This document shows positions 16,797 through 26,114 of a DNA stretch of 64,000 nt, one piece after another. Positions within the stretch are counted from its first letter, which is position 1, and every line of letters begins with the position of its first letter. The notes under the pieces were generated by a model that was given only the letters and a program-made list of their open reading frames with translations, did not search any database and was not told the origin of the DNA. The stretch is taken from NCBI RefSeq assembly GCF_018130955.1, contig NZ_JAFCJM010000002.1, positions 124,001 through 188,000 of the forward strand. The letters are read 5' to 3'. The position numbers and the translations under genes were made by a program. The DNA is from Bradyrhizobium liaoningense (GTDB taxonomy: Bacteria; Pseudomonadota; Alphaproteobacteria; Rhizobiales; Xanthobacteraceae).

Positions 16797-16825
16797 TTGA
16801 CAGTTAACTTCGCGTTGCCTTCTCA
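16797..16825 (+). promoter_or_regulatory. Possible tRNA-Ser promoter
   Basis: Perfect TTGACA at 16797-16802, 17 bp, then a poor -10 match (TTCTCA). It ends 35 bp before the mature tRNA 5' end, the right place for its promoter. Confidence 0.4.
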
Positions 16826-16860
16826 CGCCGCCTGCGTTAAGCGACTGAAATTCCAGAAAC

Positions 16861-16950
16861 GGAAGGGTGGCCGAGTGGTTTAAGGCACCGGTCTTGAAAA
16901 CCGGCGTGCCCGCAAGGGTACCGTGGGTTCGAATCCCACCCCTTCCGCCA
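16861..16950 (+). tRNA. tRNA-Ser(UGA)
   Basis: 90 nt with encoded CCA. Acceptor stem GGAAGGG/CCCTTCC with discriminator G. Anticodon stem CCGGT/ACCGG encloses loop CTTGAAA, with anticodon TGA at 16895-16897. A long variable arm (GTGCCCGCAAGGGTAC) is typical of serine tRNAs, and the T-arm is GTGGGTTCGAATCCCAC. It borders the catabolic operon at 17.1-26.9 kb; tRNA genes are frequent integration sites, but no repeated 3' end was found within this window. Confidence 0.97.
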
Positions 16951-17140
16951 GCCTATCCGCTCCTCCGAACCAGTCACGTTATGATATTGAAAACTCTATA
17001 GCTATCTGAGTTTGGGGAGCGATCACTTCCAGCAACTACGGTGACAAGCTACGATCTTGCATCGCCGCGGACCACGGAGCGAGCCCATGCGATGTCTCGG
17101 TGTTGGAGGATGAACGTGCGTTAGCGGTGACCACGACCAA

Positions 17141-18112
17141 TCAGTTCTCTGGCTGGTGACAGGCGACACCACCGTCACCATCAGCCCGCCATTCCGGATA
17201 CACAGTGCGGCACAAATCGGATGCGCGGGGGCAACGGGGGTGAAAGTGGCATCCTGCGGGCGGATTGGCGGCTGAAGGGATTTCACCGAGGATGCGTGGC
17301 ATCTGACCTCGTATCGCCGGGTCGGGAATGGGCGAGGCATCACGCAGCATACGTGTATAGGGATGGCGCGGTGCGCCGAAAACGCGTGCCACCGGGCCGC
17401 TCTCGACGATGCGTCCGAGATACATGACCGCGACGCGCGAGCAGAACCACCTGACAACACCGAGGTCGTGGCTGACGAACACGAATGTCAGGCCGCGCCG
17501 CGCCTGCAGATCCTTCAGCAGCAACAGCACCTGTGCCTGCACGGAAACGTCGAGCGCGGAAACCGGCTCGTCGGCAACGATGAGCTCGGGTTCGACAGAT
17601 AGTGCACGGGCGATTCCGACACGTTGACGCTGCCCGCCGGAAAATTCATGCGGGTGGCGGTCATAGGCGGACGGCGGCAGGCCGACTTCCTCCAGCAACG
17701 CGATTGCGCGGTCGCGCGCGGCCCGGCCGCGGGCAAGACCATGCACGGCAAGCGGCTCTGTCAAGGCCTGGCCGATCGTGCGCCGCGGATTGAGCGACGA
17801 ATAGGGGTCCTGGAAAACGATCTGCATGCGACGACGCAGCCGCTGCAGCGCGGATCCGTGTGCGTCGGTCACGTCGATGCCAGCGAAGCGCACGAGGCCG
17901 GCATCCGGCGGAATCAGACGCAGGACGGCGCGCGCCGCGGTGGATTTGCCACAGCCGGATTCGCCGACCAGCCCGAACGCCTCGCCGCGCGCGACTGCGA
18001 AGCTGACGCCGTCGACGGCGCGGACTGTCGTCGTGACCGGGCGAGTGAAGCCTTTGGTCACCGTGAAATGCTTGGCGAGGTCGCAGACCTCAAGCAATTC
18101 GGACGCGGTCAT
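17141..18112 (-). CDS. Peptide/opine-type ABC transporter ATPase (DppF-like)
   Basis: 323 aa. Walker [10 protein letters not shown], signature FSGGQRQRVGIARAL, Walker B LIVADEPVSALD, and the C-terminal oligopeptide-ABC extension with CHFHPRCPRA. It energises import with the second ATPase at 24966-25961. Start overlaps the end of the permease gene upstream by four bases (translational coupling). Last gene of the nine-gene operon. Confidence 0.9.
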   Translation of the reverse strand: MTASELLEVCDLAKHFTVTKGFTRPVTTTVRAVDGVSFAVARGEAFGLVGESGCGKSTAARAVLRLIPPDAGLVRFAGIDVTDAHGSALQRLRRRMQIVFQDPYSSLNPRRTIGQALTEPLAVHGLARGRAARDRAIALLEEVGLPPSAYDRHPHEFSGGQRQRVGIARALSVEPELIVADEPVSALDVSVQAQVLLLLKDLQARRGLTFVFVSHDLGVVRWFCSRVAVMYLGRIVESGPVARVFGAPRHPYTRMLRDASPIPDPAIRGQMPRILGEIPSAANPPAGCHFHPRCPRASDLCRTVYPEWRADGDGGVACHQPEN

Positions 18113-18975
18113 TGGGTCGCCTTGGGATCGGTGACGTCACAAAGGCCATCACCGACGAGGTTCAGTCCCAAAACCAGGACAAGAATGGCCAGGCCCGGCC
18201 AGATGCACAGCCATGCCGAATCGAGGATGTTCTCAAATCCATCCCGCATCATGCCGCCCCAGGTCGGCGTCGGCGGCTTGACGCCGAGCCCGATGAAGGA
18301 AAGGGAGGCCTCGGTGCGGACCGCGGTCGCCATCCAGAGCGTGCCCATGACCAGGAGGTCGGTGACGATGTTGGGCAGGACATGCACGAGCAGTATGCGC
18401 AGATGCGAGAAGCCGAGCGCGCGGCCGGCCTCGATGAACGCACGCTCCTTGAGCACCAGGACCGGTGCGCGCGCGATGCGCGCAAACGGGGCTATCGCCG
18501 TGAGCGCAATGGCAATGACGAGATTTGTGATACTCGAACCGAGCAGTGCCACCATGATCATGCCCAGGATCAGGCTGGGAAACGACAGCAGGACGTCCAT
18601 CACCTGCATGGTCACGAGATCGAAGCGGCCGCCGATATAGCCGCTGATCATACCGATCGCCCCACCGATAACGACGGCACTGGCGATGGAAAGAAAGGAT
18701 ACCAGCAGAGATACCCGCGCGCCCCAAAGCAGCCGTGACAGCACGTCACGCCCGAATTGGTCGGTGCCGAGCAGATAGTCGGACCCCGGTCCCGCCAGGC
18801 GATCGAGTATGTTCTGTTCGAGGGGATCGTGAGGGGAGAGCCATGGCGCCAGCAGCGCGCCGGCCAGGACGATCGAGCAGAGCACGACGCCGGCGACTGT
18901 CGTAGGATCGCTCAAGAGCCGGCCGATCATTGCACGCCGTGGCGAAGGTGGTGCGGAAACAGCCACATCGGTCAT
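18109..18975 (-). CDS. ABC transporter permease (DppC-like)
   Basis: 288 aa inner-membrane permease with about six membrane spans and an N-terminal OppC-type cytoplasmic segment. It carries the periplasmic motif DPLEQNILDRLAGPGSDYLLGTDQFGRDVLSRLLWGAR, typical of DppC/OppC, and the EAA-type loop EAGRALGFSHLRILLVHVLPN. Four-base overlaps on both sides show tight coupling with the DppB-like and DppF-like genes. Confidence 0.9.
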   Translation of the reverse strand: MTDVAVSAPPSPRRAMIGRLLSDPTTVAGVVLCSIVLAGALLAPWLSPHDPLEQNILDRLAGPGSDYLLGTDQFGRDVLSRLLWGARVSLLVSFLSIASAVVIGGAIGMISGYIGGRFDLVTMQVMDVLLSFPSLILGMIMVALLGSSITNLVIAIALTAIAPFARIARAPVLVLKERAFIEAGRALGFSHLRILLVHVLPNIVTDLLVMGTLWMATAVRTEASLSFIGLGVKPPTPTWGGMMRDGFENILDSAWLCIWPGLAILVLVLGLNLVGDGLCDVTDPKATQ

Positions 18976-19910
18976 TGCTTAACCCTCGGATCGATGAGGC
19001 CATAGCTGATGTCGGTGATCAGGTTCACGACGACGATCAGGAAACAATAGATCACCATCATGCCCTGCAGCATGGTGTAGTCGCGCTGGGTCAGCGCGCT
19101 GACGATCACTTTGCCAAGGCCGGGACGGTTGAATACGATTTCGGTGAGCACCGAATTGCCGATGAGGATGCCGACATAGAGGCCTACCACGGTGACCACG
19201 GGGATCAGGGCGTTGGACAAGCCATGGCGCCAGATGATGCTGCGTCGTGGAACGCCTTTCGCGCGCGCGGTGCGGATGTAATCCTCGCCGAGGACCTGAA
19301 GCATTGAGCTGCGCGTGACGCGAACGACATAAGCCGCCATCACGATGCCAAGGGTTATCGCGGGTAGGACGAGCTTGTGCAGGCCGTCGATCCAGTCGCC
19401 GGGGCGTGGATTGCCGATCACCGGGAAAAGGTGCAGCTGCAACGCGAAGACGATCAGGAGAAAAATGCCGGAAACAAAGACGGGGAAGGACAGCCCGAGC
19501 AACGACAGAAGGCGCGTCAGCACGTCGATCGCACCGTTCCGATGCAGAGCCGCCCACACCCCGGCGGGAATTCCGATCAGACAGCCGATCACCATGGCTG
19601 CCAGGGTCAACACGATGGTGTGCGGCAAGGCTTCGGAAATTTCCGTCCAGACCGCCCGATGGGTGACCATGCTGGTGCCGAGGTCGCCGCGCAAGGCATG
19701 ACCGAGGAACTCGAGATATTGCGCGCCGATCCAGCGATCGAGACCGAGCTCGGCGCGCAGGGCAGCAAGCGTTTCGGGCGTTGCGCGATCGCCCAGGATA
19801 GCGATCGCGGGATCGCCCGGAACCACGCGCACCAGCAGGAAGACGAGCGTCAATACCGCGAGCAGGGTCGGTATCGACGCCAGCAGTCTTCGGATGATGA
19901 AGCCGATCAC
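18972..19910 (-). CDS. ABC transporter permease (DppB-like)
   Basis: 312 aa. N-terminal IIRRLLASIPTLLAVLTLVF span, then RVVPGDPA, both typical of DppB/OppB permeases, about six spans in all, and an EAA loop around IRTARAKGVPRRSIIWRHGLSNALIP. Pairs with the DppC-like protein to form the channel. 31 bp after the solute-binding protein stop. Confidence 0.9.
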   Translation of the reverse strand: MIGFIIRRLLASIPTLLAVLTLVFLLVRVVPGDPAIAILGDRATPETLAALRAELGLDRWIGAQYLEFLGHALRGDLGTSMVTHRAVWTEISEALPHTIVLTLAAMVIGCLIGIPAGVWAALHRNGAIDVLTRLLSLLGLSFPVFVSGIFLLIVFALQLHLFPVIGNPRPGDWIDGLHKLVLPAITLGIVMAAYVVRVTRSSMLQVLGEDYIRTARAKGVPRRSIIWRHGLSNALIPVVTVVGLYVGILIGNSVLTEIVFNRPGLGKVIVSALTQRDYTMLQGMMVIYCFLIVVVNLITDISYGLIDPRVKQ

Positions 19911-19941
19911 CGGGCGATCCCGTGGTTAGGTCGTGCCTGCC

Positions 19942-21492
19942 TCATTTGAAATGCGTGGCTTCGGTCAGGAGCGGACCGAGCGACAGCGACGCCTTCAGCT
20001 CGTAGCCGTAGTCGAGGTCGGTGCGGTGCGCCCAGATCTGCAAGGCTTCGCCCAGCGGAACGGCGCAGACGGCCGCGACGATCTTCTTCTGGGCCTCGAC
20101 CCAGAGTCCGACCTGCTTCTCGGTATCGGTCTCGGTCTTGGCGGCGTCGATCTCCTTGTCCGCCACGTCGCAGTGGCTGAAATTGGTGACCGCCGTCGGC
20201 TTTCCGACGATGCTGGCCGAATGGAAGAACTGGGTCAGGTAGATATCCGCCACGGGAAAGCGCGCTGCCGCATAATAGACGATCGGGCTCAGATCCTTGC
20301 GAATCTGCTGATGGAAGGTGGCGTGATCGACGACCTGGATGTCGAGAGTGATGCCGGCCTTGCGCAGCTGCGCCTGCACGACCTGCATGCTGCCCAGCAT
20401 CTGCGGCAACTGCGTGTGGATGATCTTGATCGTCACGCCGTCGGGATAGCCGGCATCCTTGAGCAGTGCCTTGGCCTTGGCGATGTCCGTATTGACGAGA
20501 CCGACATCCCCGGAGGAACCGAGATAGCCGGCCGGAATCACGCTCTGGCCGGGACGCGCGGTGTCGGCGCCCTGCCACTTCACGAGCTCGGGCCGGTTGA
20601 CGGCATAGGCGATCGCCTGCCGCACACGGAGGTCGTCGAGCGGCTTGGCCGTGATGTTGAGATTGAGATTGGCGAGCTCGCCGGGCTCGAACACGTCGAC
20701 GACCGAGTTCGGCAAGGCGCGGATGCGGTTGATCCACGCCTGGTCCTGCTTGCCGTAGATGAGATCGATTTCACCGTTCTGGAAGGCGAGGTCGCGTGAG
20801 GAATCGGAGGGAATGTAGCGATAGCTCACGTGTTCGAGCTTTGGCTTGCCCCTGAAATAGCCGTCGAAGGCTGCAAGCTCGAGCGACTGGTTCGGGGTGT
20901 CGGAGACAAACGCGAAAGGCCCCGTGCCGACGGGGTTGCGCGTGAAGTCCGCGCCGTATTTCTCGACTGCCTTGCGGCTGACGATGTAGCCACCGGAATA
21001 GTTGGTGACCAGCCCGAGCAGGCTCGGCACTTGCCGGGCCAGGACGATGTGGACCGTGTAGGGATCCGTTGCCTCGATGGTCTTGAACGCGGCGAAATCG
21101 GCGGAGAAGGCTGACGTCTTGGCGTCGCTCGCCCTCTTCAGGCTGAAGACGACGTCGTCGGCGGTCAGCTCGCCAAAGTCGCCGTGAAACTTGACGCCGT
21201 GACGGAGATGGAAAGTCCAGTCGAGCTTGTCGGAACTCGATTCCCATTTTTCCGCGAGATCCGGCTCGATCTGCTTGGGATCCATCGTCCCCGGTTTGAA
21301 GCGCACGAGGCCATTGTAGATCCAGGCCACCACGGTGCGGTCGATCGTGCTGACCGCGCGATGAGGATCGAGCTGGCCGACATCCTGGGCGGCCATGCCG
21401 ACCCTCAGATCGGTCTTTGGCGCTGCCGAAGCGGGTATCGCAAGGAGGGCGGCGGCGGCAAGTGCCGCACTAAGCGTGATGCGAAGCGTCAT
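19942..21492 (-). CDS. Periplasmic solute-binding protein, family 5 (DppA-like)
   Basis: 516 aa. Start at the ATG giving a clean Sec signal (MTLRITLSAALAAAALLAIPASA). It has the family 5 motifs AEKWESSSDKLDWTFHLRHGVKFHDG-like (here KFHGDFGELTADDVVFSLKRA) and the downstream VRQAIAYAVNRPEL. Captures the ligand for the ABC importer. Linkage to an amine/imino-acid oxidase suggests a modified amino acid, opine or small peptide rather than a general peptide. The gene overlaps the upstream FAD gene by 23 bp. Confidence 0.88.
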   Translation of the reverse strand: MTLRITLSAALAAAALLAIPASAAPKTDLRVGMAAQDVGQLDPHRAVSTIDRTVVAWIYNGLVRFKPGTMDPKQIEPDLAEKWESSSDKLDWTFHLRHGVKFHGDFGELTADDVVFSLKRASDAKTSAFSADFAAFKTIEATDPYTVHIVLARQVPSLLGLVTNYSGGYIVSRKAVEKYGADFTRNPVGTGPFAFVSDTPNQSLELAAFDGYFRGKPKLEHVSYRYIPSDSSRDLAFQNGEIDLIYGKQDQAWINRIRALPNSVVDVFEPGELANLNLNITAKPLDDLRVRQAIAYAVNRPELVKWQGADTARPGQSVIPAGYLGSSGDVGLVNTDIAKAKALLKDAGYPDGVTIKIIHTQLPQMLGSMQVVQAQLRKAGITLDIQVVDHATFHQQIRKDLSPIVYYAAARFPVADIYLTQFFHSASIVGKPTAVTNFSHCDVADKEIDAAKTETDTEKQVGLWVEAQKKIVAAVCAVPLGEALQIWAHRTDLDYGYELKASLSLGPLLTEATHFK

Positions 21493-22630
21493 GTCTCTGT
21501 CCCTGCTTGTTGAATGATTGATGCACTGCAAAACGATCGATCCGGAACGGCTCGAGCGGGACGTCCGTCCGTCCGTCGAGCACGAGCTCGCTCATGATGG
21601 CGCCGATGGCCGGGCCGAGCTGGAAGCCATGGCCGGAGAATCCGAATGCATGAAGCAGGCCGGGCGTCGTGCGACTCGGCCCGATGACAGGAATGTCGTC
21701 TGGCATTTCGCCGTCGATGCCGGTCCAACTGCGGATCACCTGCACGCCTGCAAGCTGCGGCACGAGCTGGAGTGCCTTCGCCATGACTGCATAGCTTGGT
21801 GCCGGCAATGGCCGCGAACGCGGAATCTCCGGATCGGATTCCCCGCGGCCGCCGCCAAATATCACGTTGCCGCGGCGGATCTGACGCAGATAGACGTCAC
21901 CGCCGACGACGCCCAGATTGGGCTTGATGAAGTAGGGCAAGGGTTCGGTCACGAGCATGTTGGGATTGAGCGGTGACACCGGAACCGGCTCACCGAAGGC
22001 CTTGGCAACTGCGCCGCCCCAATAGCCGGCCGTGTTGACGAGATATCGGGCGCGAAATTCGTGCTCGCCCGATGTCACGATGAAATGAGTGCCGTCATGG
22101 GCGAGCTTGCCGACCGGCGTGAACTCGCGGATATCGGCGCCGGCATCGCGCGCGGCGCGCGCCAGAGCGGGGCTCAACAGGCGCGGGTTCGCGGCGCCAT
22201 CGTCGGGCGCGAACGAGCCGGCCACGACGTCAGGGCCGAGCCAGGGATATTGCTGATGGATGGCGTTGCCGCCAATCATGATCAACGGAAGTCCGTTGGC
22301 CTTGGCGACGTCGAGATAGGCGATAAGGTCGGCTTCCTCAGCCTGGTCGCGCGCCAGCTTCAGGTGTCCGGTCACCTCGAATTCGCAGTCGGTGCCGATG
22401 AGCTGCGGCAGCCTGGCCCAGATGTCGCGGGAGCGTCGGGCGAGGGGCAGTTCCGCCGGATGCCGGCCCTGCTGGCGCACGCCGCCGTAGTTGACGCCGC
22501 TGGCTTGTCCACCGATCTGGCCGCGCTCGAGCAGGATGCATCGTGCGCGGCGCTTTGCGAGATGCAGGGCCGTGGAGCAGCCTGCACCACCGCCCCCCAC
22601 GATCAGGACGTCGGTCGCGATCGTGCTCAT
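21470..22630 (-). CDS. FAD-dependent oxidoreductase, DadA/SoxB-like subunit
   Basis: 386 aa. N-terminal dinucleotide fold VLIVGGGGAGCSTALHLAKRR with the second-strand Glu (LLERGQIGGQASGVNYGG). The C-terminal DAO domain ends with HAFGFSGHGFQLGPAIG, which contacts the flavin. It belongs with the glycine/D-amino-acid oxidase family. Together with the next two upstream genes it forms the beta/alpha/gamma set seen in opine oxidases and D-hydroxyproline/proline dehydrogenases. The substrate is not visible. Confidence 0.88.
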   Translation of the reverse strand: MSTIATDVLIVGGGGAGCSTALHLAKRRARCILLERGQIGGQASGVNYGGVRQQGRHPAELPLARRSRDIWARLPQLIGTDCEFEVTGHLKLARDQAEEADLIAYLDVAKANGLPLIMIGGNAIHQQYPWLGPDVVAGSFAPDDGAANPRLLSPALARAARDAGADIREFTPVGKLAHDGTHFIVTSGEHEFRARYLVNTAGYWGGAVAKAFGEPVPVSPLNPNMLVTEPLPYFIKPNLGVVGGDVYLRQIRRGNVIFGGGRGESDPEIPRSRPLPAPSYAVMAKALQLVPQLAGVQVIRSWTGIDGEMPDDIPVIGPSRTTPGLLHAFGFSGHGFQLGPAIGAIMSELVLDGRTDVPLEPFRIDRFAVHQSFNKQGQRHDASHHA

Positions 22631-23997
22631 GCGGCCTCCGCGGGAAGAATGGGGATCGGCTTCACCGGTGGCTGTCCGCGCAGGCGGCCGACCTGCTCGA
22701 CCGGGCAGGACAATGTCGATGCCAGTATCTCGGCTGCGGCTGCGCCGCAGACGCGACCCTGGCAGCGCCCCATGCCGATCCGCGTGAGCGCCTTGGCGCG
22801 ATTGACCTCCGGTGGCGGAAGTGTCGCAAGAGCCTCATTCGCGGCCGCGCGCAATTCGCCCGCTGTGATTGCTTCGCAGCGGCAAAGGATCGTATCGTCT
22901 GCCATGGCGGCGGCGAGCTTTGCCGGAAATGGAAATGCGCGCTCCAACGCGGCGCGGAAGGCGGCGCCGGCTGCCAGCGTTGTATCGAGGCTCGCCACGG
23001 CGCGGGCGTCAACCGCCAGGCCGCGCGCTGCCAGCACGGACCAGGCGGCACGCGCACCAGCTGCCTCGGCCAGGTCGGCACCCCGAATGCCGCTGCCGTC
23101 GCCGGCAAGGAACACGCCGTCGACGGATGTTTGTCCGCTCGGATCCATGCGCGGCACCCAATTGTGCTGCACGGGATCGAAGTCGAACGGCACACCGGCG
23201 AGGTCGGCGAGCTGCGCCTCCGGCTTCAGCCCAAAGCCGAGTGCGACGGCATCGACTGCCACCTGGTGCGTATTGCCGCGCGCATGACGCCAGCTCAGAG
23301 ATTCGACCTGGCCGTCGCCTCCGATCGCGAGCGGCGTCACGCCTTCGAAGATGGGAATGCCGTGCGTGCGCAGCCAGCCGATGTAATAGAGGCCCTTGGC
23401 GAAAGTTGCGCCGCCGCGCATCAGTCCGAACGCTTGGGCTGCCTTGGTGGCGAAGGGTGTCGTGTCGAGCACGGCCGCAACTTGGGCGCCGGCGCGGGCA
23501 TATTGATACGCCACGAGATAGAGCAGGGGGCCGGTCCCGAGAAAGGCGACGCGCGCACCGATGGCGCAGCCCTGCGCCTTCAGTGAGATCTGGGATCCAC
23601 CGAGCGTGAAGACCCCGGGCAGTGTCCAGCCCGGCAGCGGGATCACCCGATCCATCGCGCCTGTGCAAAGGATCGTCTGCGCGAAGGGCACGGCCCGCGC
23701 CTTGCCGTCGCAGATCGTGTCGAGCACGCCCGGCCGCAAGTTCCACGCGAGCGTTCGCGGTTGGAAGTCGATCGACGTGCGCAGCCGGTCGAAGCTGTCG
23801 TGGATGGCGCGCGCCTTGTTGGCCTCGAAGCCGTAAAGGGTGCGCGCGGTACGGTGGAATCCGTTTGGCTGGCGTTGATAGATGCGTCCGCCGTTCTCCG
23901 GCGCTTCGTCGATCACGATTGGGCGCAGGCCCGCGCCGACGAGAATCTCGGCTGCGCGGGTGCCGGCCGGACCTGCGCCGACGATGACGATGCTCAT
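22627..23997 (-). CDS. FAD/NAD(P)-dependent oxidoreductase with C-terminal BFD [2Fe-2S] domain (alpha subunit)
   Basis: 456 aa from the ATG that gives MSIVIVGAGPAGTRAAEIL. Two dinucleotide-binding motifs (residue 3 on, and ARVAFLGTGPLLYLVA), the LAGDGSGIRGADLAE flavin motif, and a C-terminal BFD-like 2Fe-2S domain with CRCEAITAGEL and GMGRCQGRVCG. It matches the large subunit of opine oxidase/hydroxyproline dehydrogenase/HcnB-type complexes. Overlaps its neighbours by four bases on each side. Confidence 0.88.
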   Translation of the reverse strand: MSIVIVGAGPAGTRAAEILVGAGLRPIVIDEAPENGGRIYQRQPNGFHRTARTLYGFEANKARAIHDSFDRLRTSIDFQPRTLAWNLRPGVLDTICDGKARAVPFAQTILCTGAMDRVIPLPGWTLPGVFTLGGSQISLKAQGCAIGARVAFLGTGPLLYLVAYQYARAGAQVAAVLDTTPFATKAAQAFGLMRGGATFAKGLYYIGWLRTHGIPIFEGVTPLAIGGDGQVESLSWRHARGNTHQVAVDAVALGFGLKPEAQLADLAGVPFDFDPVQHNWVPRMDPSGQTSVDGVFLAGDGSGIRGADLAEAAGARAAWSVLAARGLAVDARAVASLDTTLAAGAAFRAALERAFPFPAKLAAAMADDTILCRCEAITAGELRAAANEALATLPPPEVNRAKALTRIGMGRCQGRVCGAAAAEILASTLSCPVEQVGRLRGQPPVKPIPILPAEAA

Positions 23998-24281
23998 GGC
24001 CGCACCATCCCGCGCGACACGCGCATGCCCTCTTCGATCGGGGTGGTGCAGGCGCGGACGCGGCCGCCCCCCTCGACGTTCACCCAGCAATCCTGGCATG
24101 CCCCCATCAGGCAGAAACCGGCTCGCGGCCCGTCGCCGAACTCGCTCGCGCGCAAATAACCGCCGTTCTGGGCCAGAATGGCCGTAAGCAGGCTGTCGCC
24201 TTCGAGCGCGGCCACGGGCGCACCGTCGAGCATGAATGACACGGCGGGCCGGCCCGTCTCCGCCAGGCGTTGCAATCTCAT
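23994..24281 (-). CDS. Small 2Fe-2S ferredoxin-like subunit (gamma)
   Basis: 95 aa. Plant-type ferredoxin/SoxA-like subunit. Cys ligands appear in CLMGACQDCWVNVEGG and the later RACTTP, with FMLDGAPVAALEGDSLLTAIL as the entering strand-helix. The ATG at 24281 (MRLQRL) was chosen over 24302. It supplies the electron-transfer centre of the three-subunit dehydrogenase. Confidence 0.88.
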   Translation of the reverse strand: MRLQRLAETGRPAVSFMLDGAPVAALEGDSLLTAILAQNGGYLRASEFGDGPRAGFCLMGACQDCWVNVEGGGRVRACTTPIEEGMRVSRGMVRP

Positions 24282-24973
24282 AGCATGTCCTCCAGCCGGC
24301 AATTGACCAGCAGCTCGGCGATGGTTGCGGTGTTGGGCAGCCGCAGGACGGTCGCGATCAGTTCGGCGATGTCACGCGGATCGCTCATCTTTTCGCGCGG
24401 CCATTTGGTGACATGTGCGGTCATGTCGGTCGCGACGAAGCTCGGGCAGATCGCGGTCGCGCGGATGCCGTGGTCCCACCCATATTGCCGCACCGCGTGG
24501 GTCAGCGCGATGAGCGCAAACTTGCTCATTGCATAACCGGCATTGGGATTGCGGACGCGCTTGCCCGACATCGAGGCGACGTTGATCACGCGTCCTTCGC
24601 CGTTCTTGGCAAGGTGTGGCAGCGCAAGTCGAATGAGCCGCATCGGCGCCTTGACGTTGATCAGCATCATGGCGTCGAGCGCCGTCTCGTCGGGATCGGT
24701 CAGATCGGCTTCCGGATTGATTGCGGCAGCGTTGATGAGGCCGTCGAGCCGGCCGAAACGGTCGATCGTCGCCGCTATCCATGCTTCCGCCGAAGGCAAG
24801 GACTCCGCATCGTAACGCTGCAGCATCAGCCCGTCGGATTCGACCAGTCCACGGGAATCGCGCACGCCAGCGGAGACGCGATAGCCGCCAGCCAACAGGC
24901 GCTCCACCACGGCGCGGCCGATGCCGCGCGACGCACCGGAGACCATCACGACCCGGCCAGATGCTTCAAGCAC
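24278..24973 (-). CDS. Short-chain dehydrogenase/reductase
   Basis: 231 aa SDR. TGxxxGxG nucleotide motif as SGASRGIG, NAA(A/I)NPEAD active-site loop, Ser in VINVASMSG and the YAMSK catalytic Tyr/Lys. No ATG fits: GTG 24973 gives [13 protein letters not shown] and overlaps the ABC gene stop by eight bases. A much longer frame opens at 25270 but is a shadow of that ABC gene. It may act on the keto product of the dehydrogenase (inference). Confidence 0.85.
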   Translation of the reverse strand: MLEASGRVVMVSGASRGIGRAVVERLLAGGYRVSAGVRDSRGLVESDGLMLQRYDAESLPSAEAWIAATIDRFGRLDGLINAAAINPEADLTDPDETALDAMMLINVKAPMRLIRLALPHLAKNGEGRVINVASMSGKRVRNPNAGYAMSKFALIALTHAVRQYGWDHGIRATAICPSFVATDMTAHVTKWPREKMSDPRDIAELIATVLRLPNTATIAELLVNCRLEDML

Positions 24974-25961
24974 GGGCAAGCTCCTTGGCGAACGTGTTGG
25001 TTGCGATATGACAGCGGGCGAGATGCTGCGGGGCAGCGGCCGCCAGAACCTGCGGTGCCTCGCACCCTTCGCGGCGCAAGGGGCAGCGCGGCGCGAAGCG
25101 GCACCCCTTGGGCATGTCGGTAAGCGGGGGCACGCGGCCCAGAATGGCGGCGAGCATCTGCTCTGCGCGGTCCATGCGCGGAATCGCCGAGAACAGCGCG
25201 CGCGTATAGGGGTGCGCGGGCCGCGTGAAAATCTCGTGCACGGGCGCTTCCTCGACAATCTGGCCCGCATACATCACCGCGACGCGATCGGCGATCTGGG
25301 CGACGACGCCGAGATTATGCGTGATGAACAGCATGGCCATGCCGTGCCGACCCTTCAGGTCAGCCAGCAGCCCGAGCACCTGCGCCTGGATGGTCACATC
25401 GAGCGCGGTGGTCGGCTCGTCGGCGAGCAGCAGCGTCGGTTCGCACGCGAGAGCCATCGCGATCATCACGCGCTGGCGCATGCCGCCTGAGAATTGATGC
25501 GGATAATCGTGGAAGCGGTGCTTGGCGGACGGAATCTTCACCTCTTCGAGAACGGCGAGCGCCTTCGCCTCCGCATCCCCTCGCGACATCCCGCGATGGA
25601 CGCGCAACGCCTCGGCAACCTGCGTCCCAATGCTCATCACCGGGTTCAGGCTCGTCATCGGTTCCTGGAAGATCATCGTCATGCGGTCGCCGCGCAGAGC
25701 TTCGAACTTCGTCTCATCGATCGTTCGCAGATCGGTTCCGTCGAGGACGATACGGCCCGCCGACACGCGACCTTGCGGTTCTGGCACGAGACCCATGATG
25801 GAGAGCGCGGTGACCGATTTTCCGCAGCCGGATTCGCCGACCAGAGCGAGCGTCTCGTTGCGATCGAGCGCGAAGGAGATGCCGTCGACGGCCGGGTACC
25901 ATTCCGCACGAATGCGAAATTCGACTCGGAGATCTTCGACACGCAAGACCTGTTCGCGCAT
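24966..25961 (-). CDS. Peptide/opine-type ABC transporter ATPase (DppD-like)
   Basis: 331 aa. Walker [19 protein letters not shown]-loop [10 protein letters not shown], signature [15 protein letters not shown], Walker [13 protein letters not shown], and C-terminal [16 protein letters not shown]. First gene of the operon, with the remaining transporter genes after the oxidase genes. The SDR gene overlaps its end. Confidence 0.92.
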   Translation of the reverse strand: MREQVLRVEDLRVEFRIRAEWYPAVDGISFALDRNETLALVGESGCGKSVTALSIMGLVPEPQGRVSAGRIVLDGTDLRTIDETKFEALRGDRMTMIFQEPMTSLNPVMSIGTQVAEALRVHRGMSRGDAEAKALAVLEEVKIPSAKHRFHDYPHQFSGGMRQRVMIAMALACEPTLLLADEPTTALDVTIQAQVLGLLADLKGRHGMAMLFITHNLGVVAQIADRVAVMYAGQIVEEAPVHEIFTRPAHPYTRALFSAIPRMDRAEQMLAAILGRVPPLTDMPKGCRFAPRCPLRREGCEAPQVLAAAAPQHLARCHIATNTFAKELARA

Positions 25962-26029
25962 GGGGCTGGACTGCCGGAGCGAGGACGTGACTTGCTATTC
26001 AGGTCTTTGCTCCGCGTTGTGTCAATGCC

Positions 26030-26041
26030 ATATTCCAATAT
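26030..26041. promoter_or_regulatory. AT-rich palindrome in divergent region, possible IclR operator
   Basis: ATATT-CC-AATAT lies in the 153-bp gap between the catabolic operon and the divergent IclR gene, where such regulators usually bind. A similar ATATTCCATAATAT occurs upstream of the TRAP genes (52259-52272). Assignment is inference. Confidence 0.3.
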
Positions 26042-26114
26042 ACGCAAACACCTCGCGCCGTTTTTCCGCTATGTGTAATGAGAGCGCCATCGTGCTGGGG
26101 AGTATTTTCATCTG

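Noticed and set aside
16861..16950. tRNA as attachment site with a duplicated 3' end
   Set aside because: No second copy of the T-arm/3' end and no integrase seen in the window.
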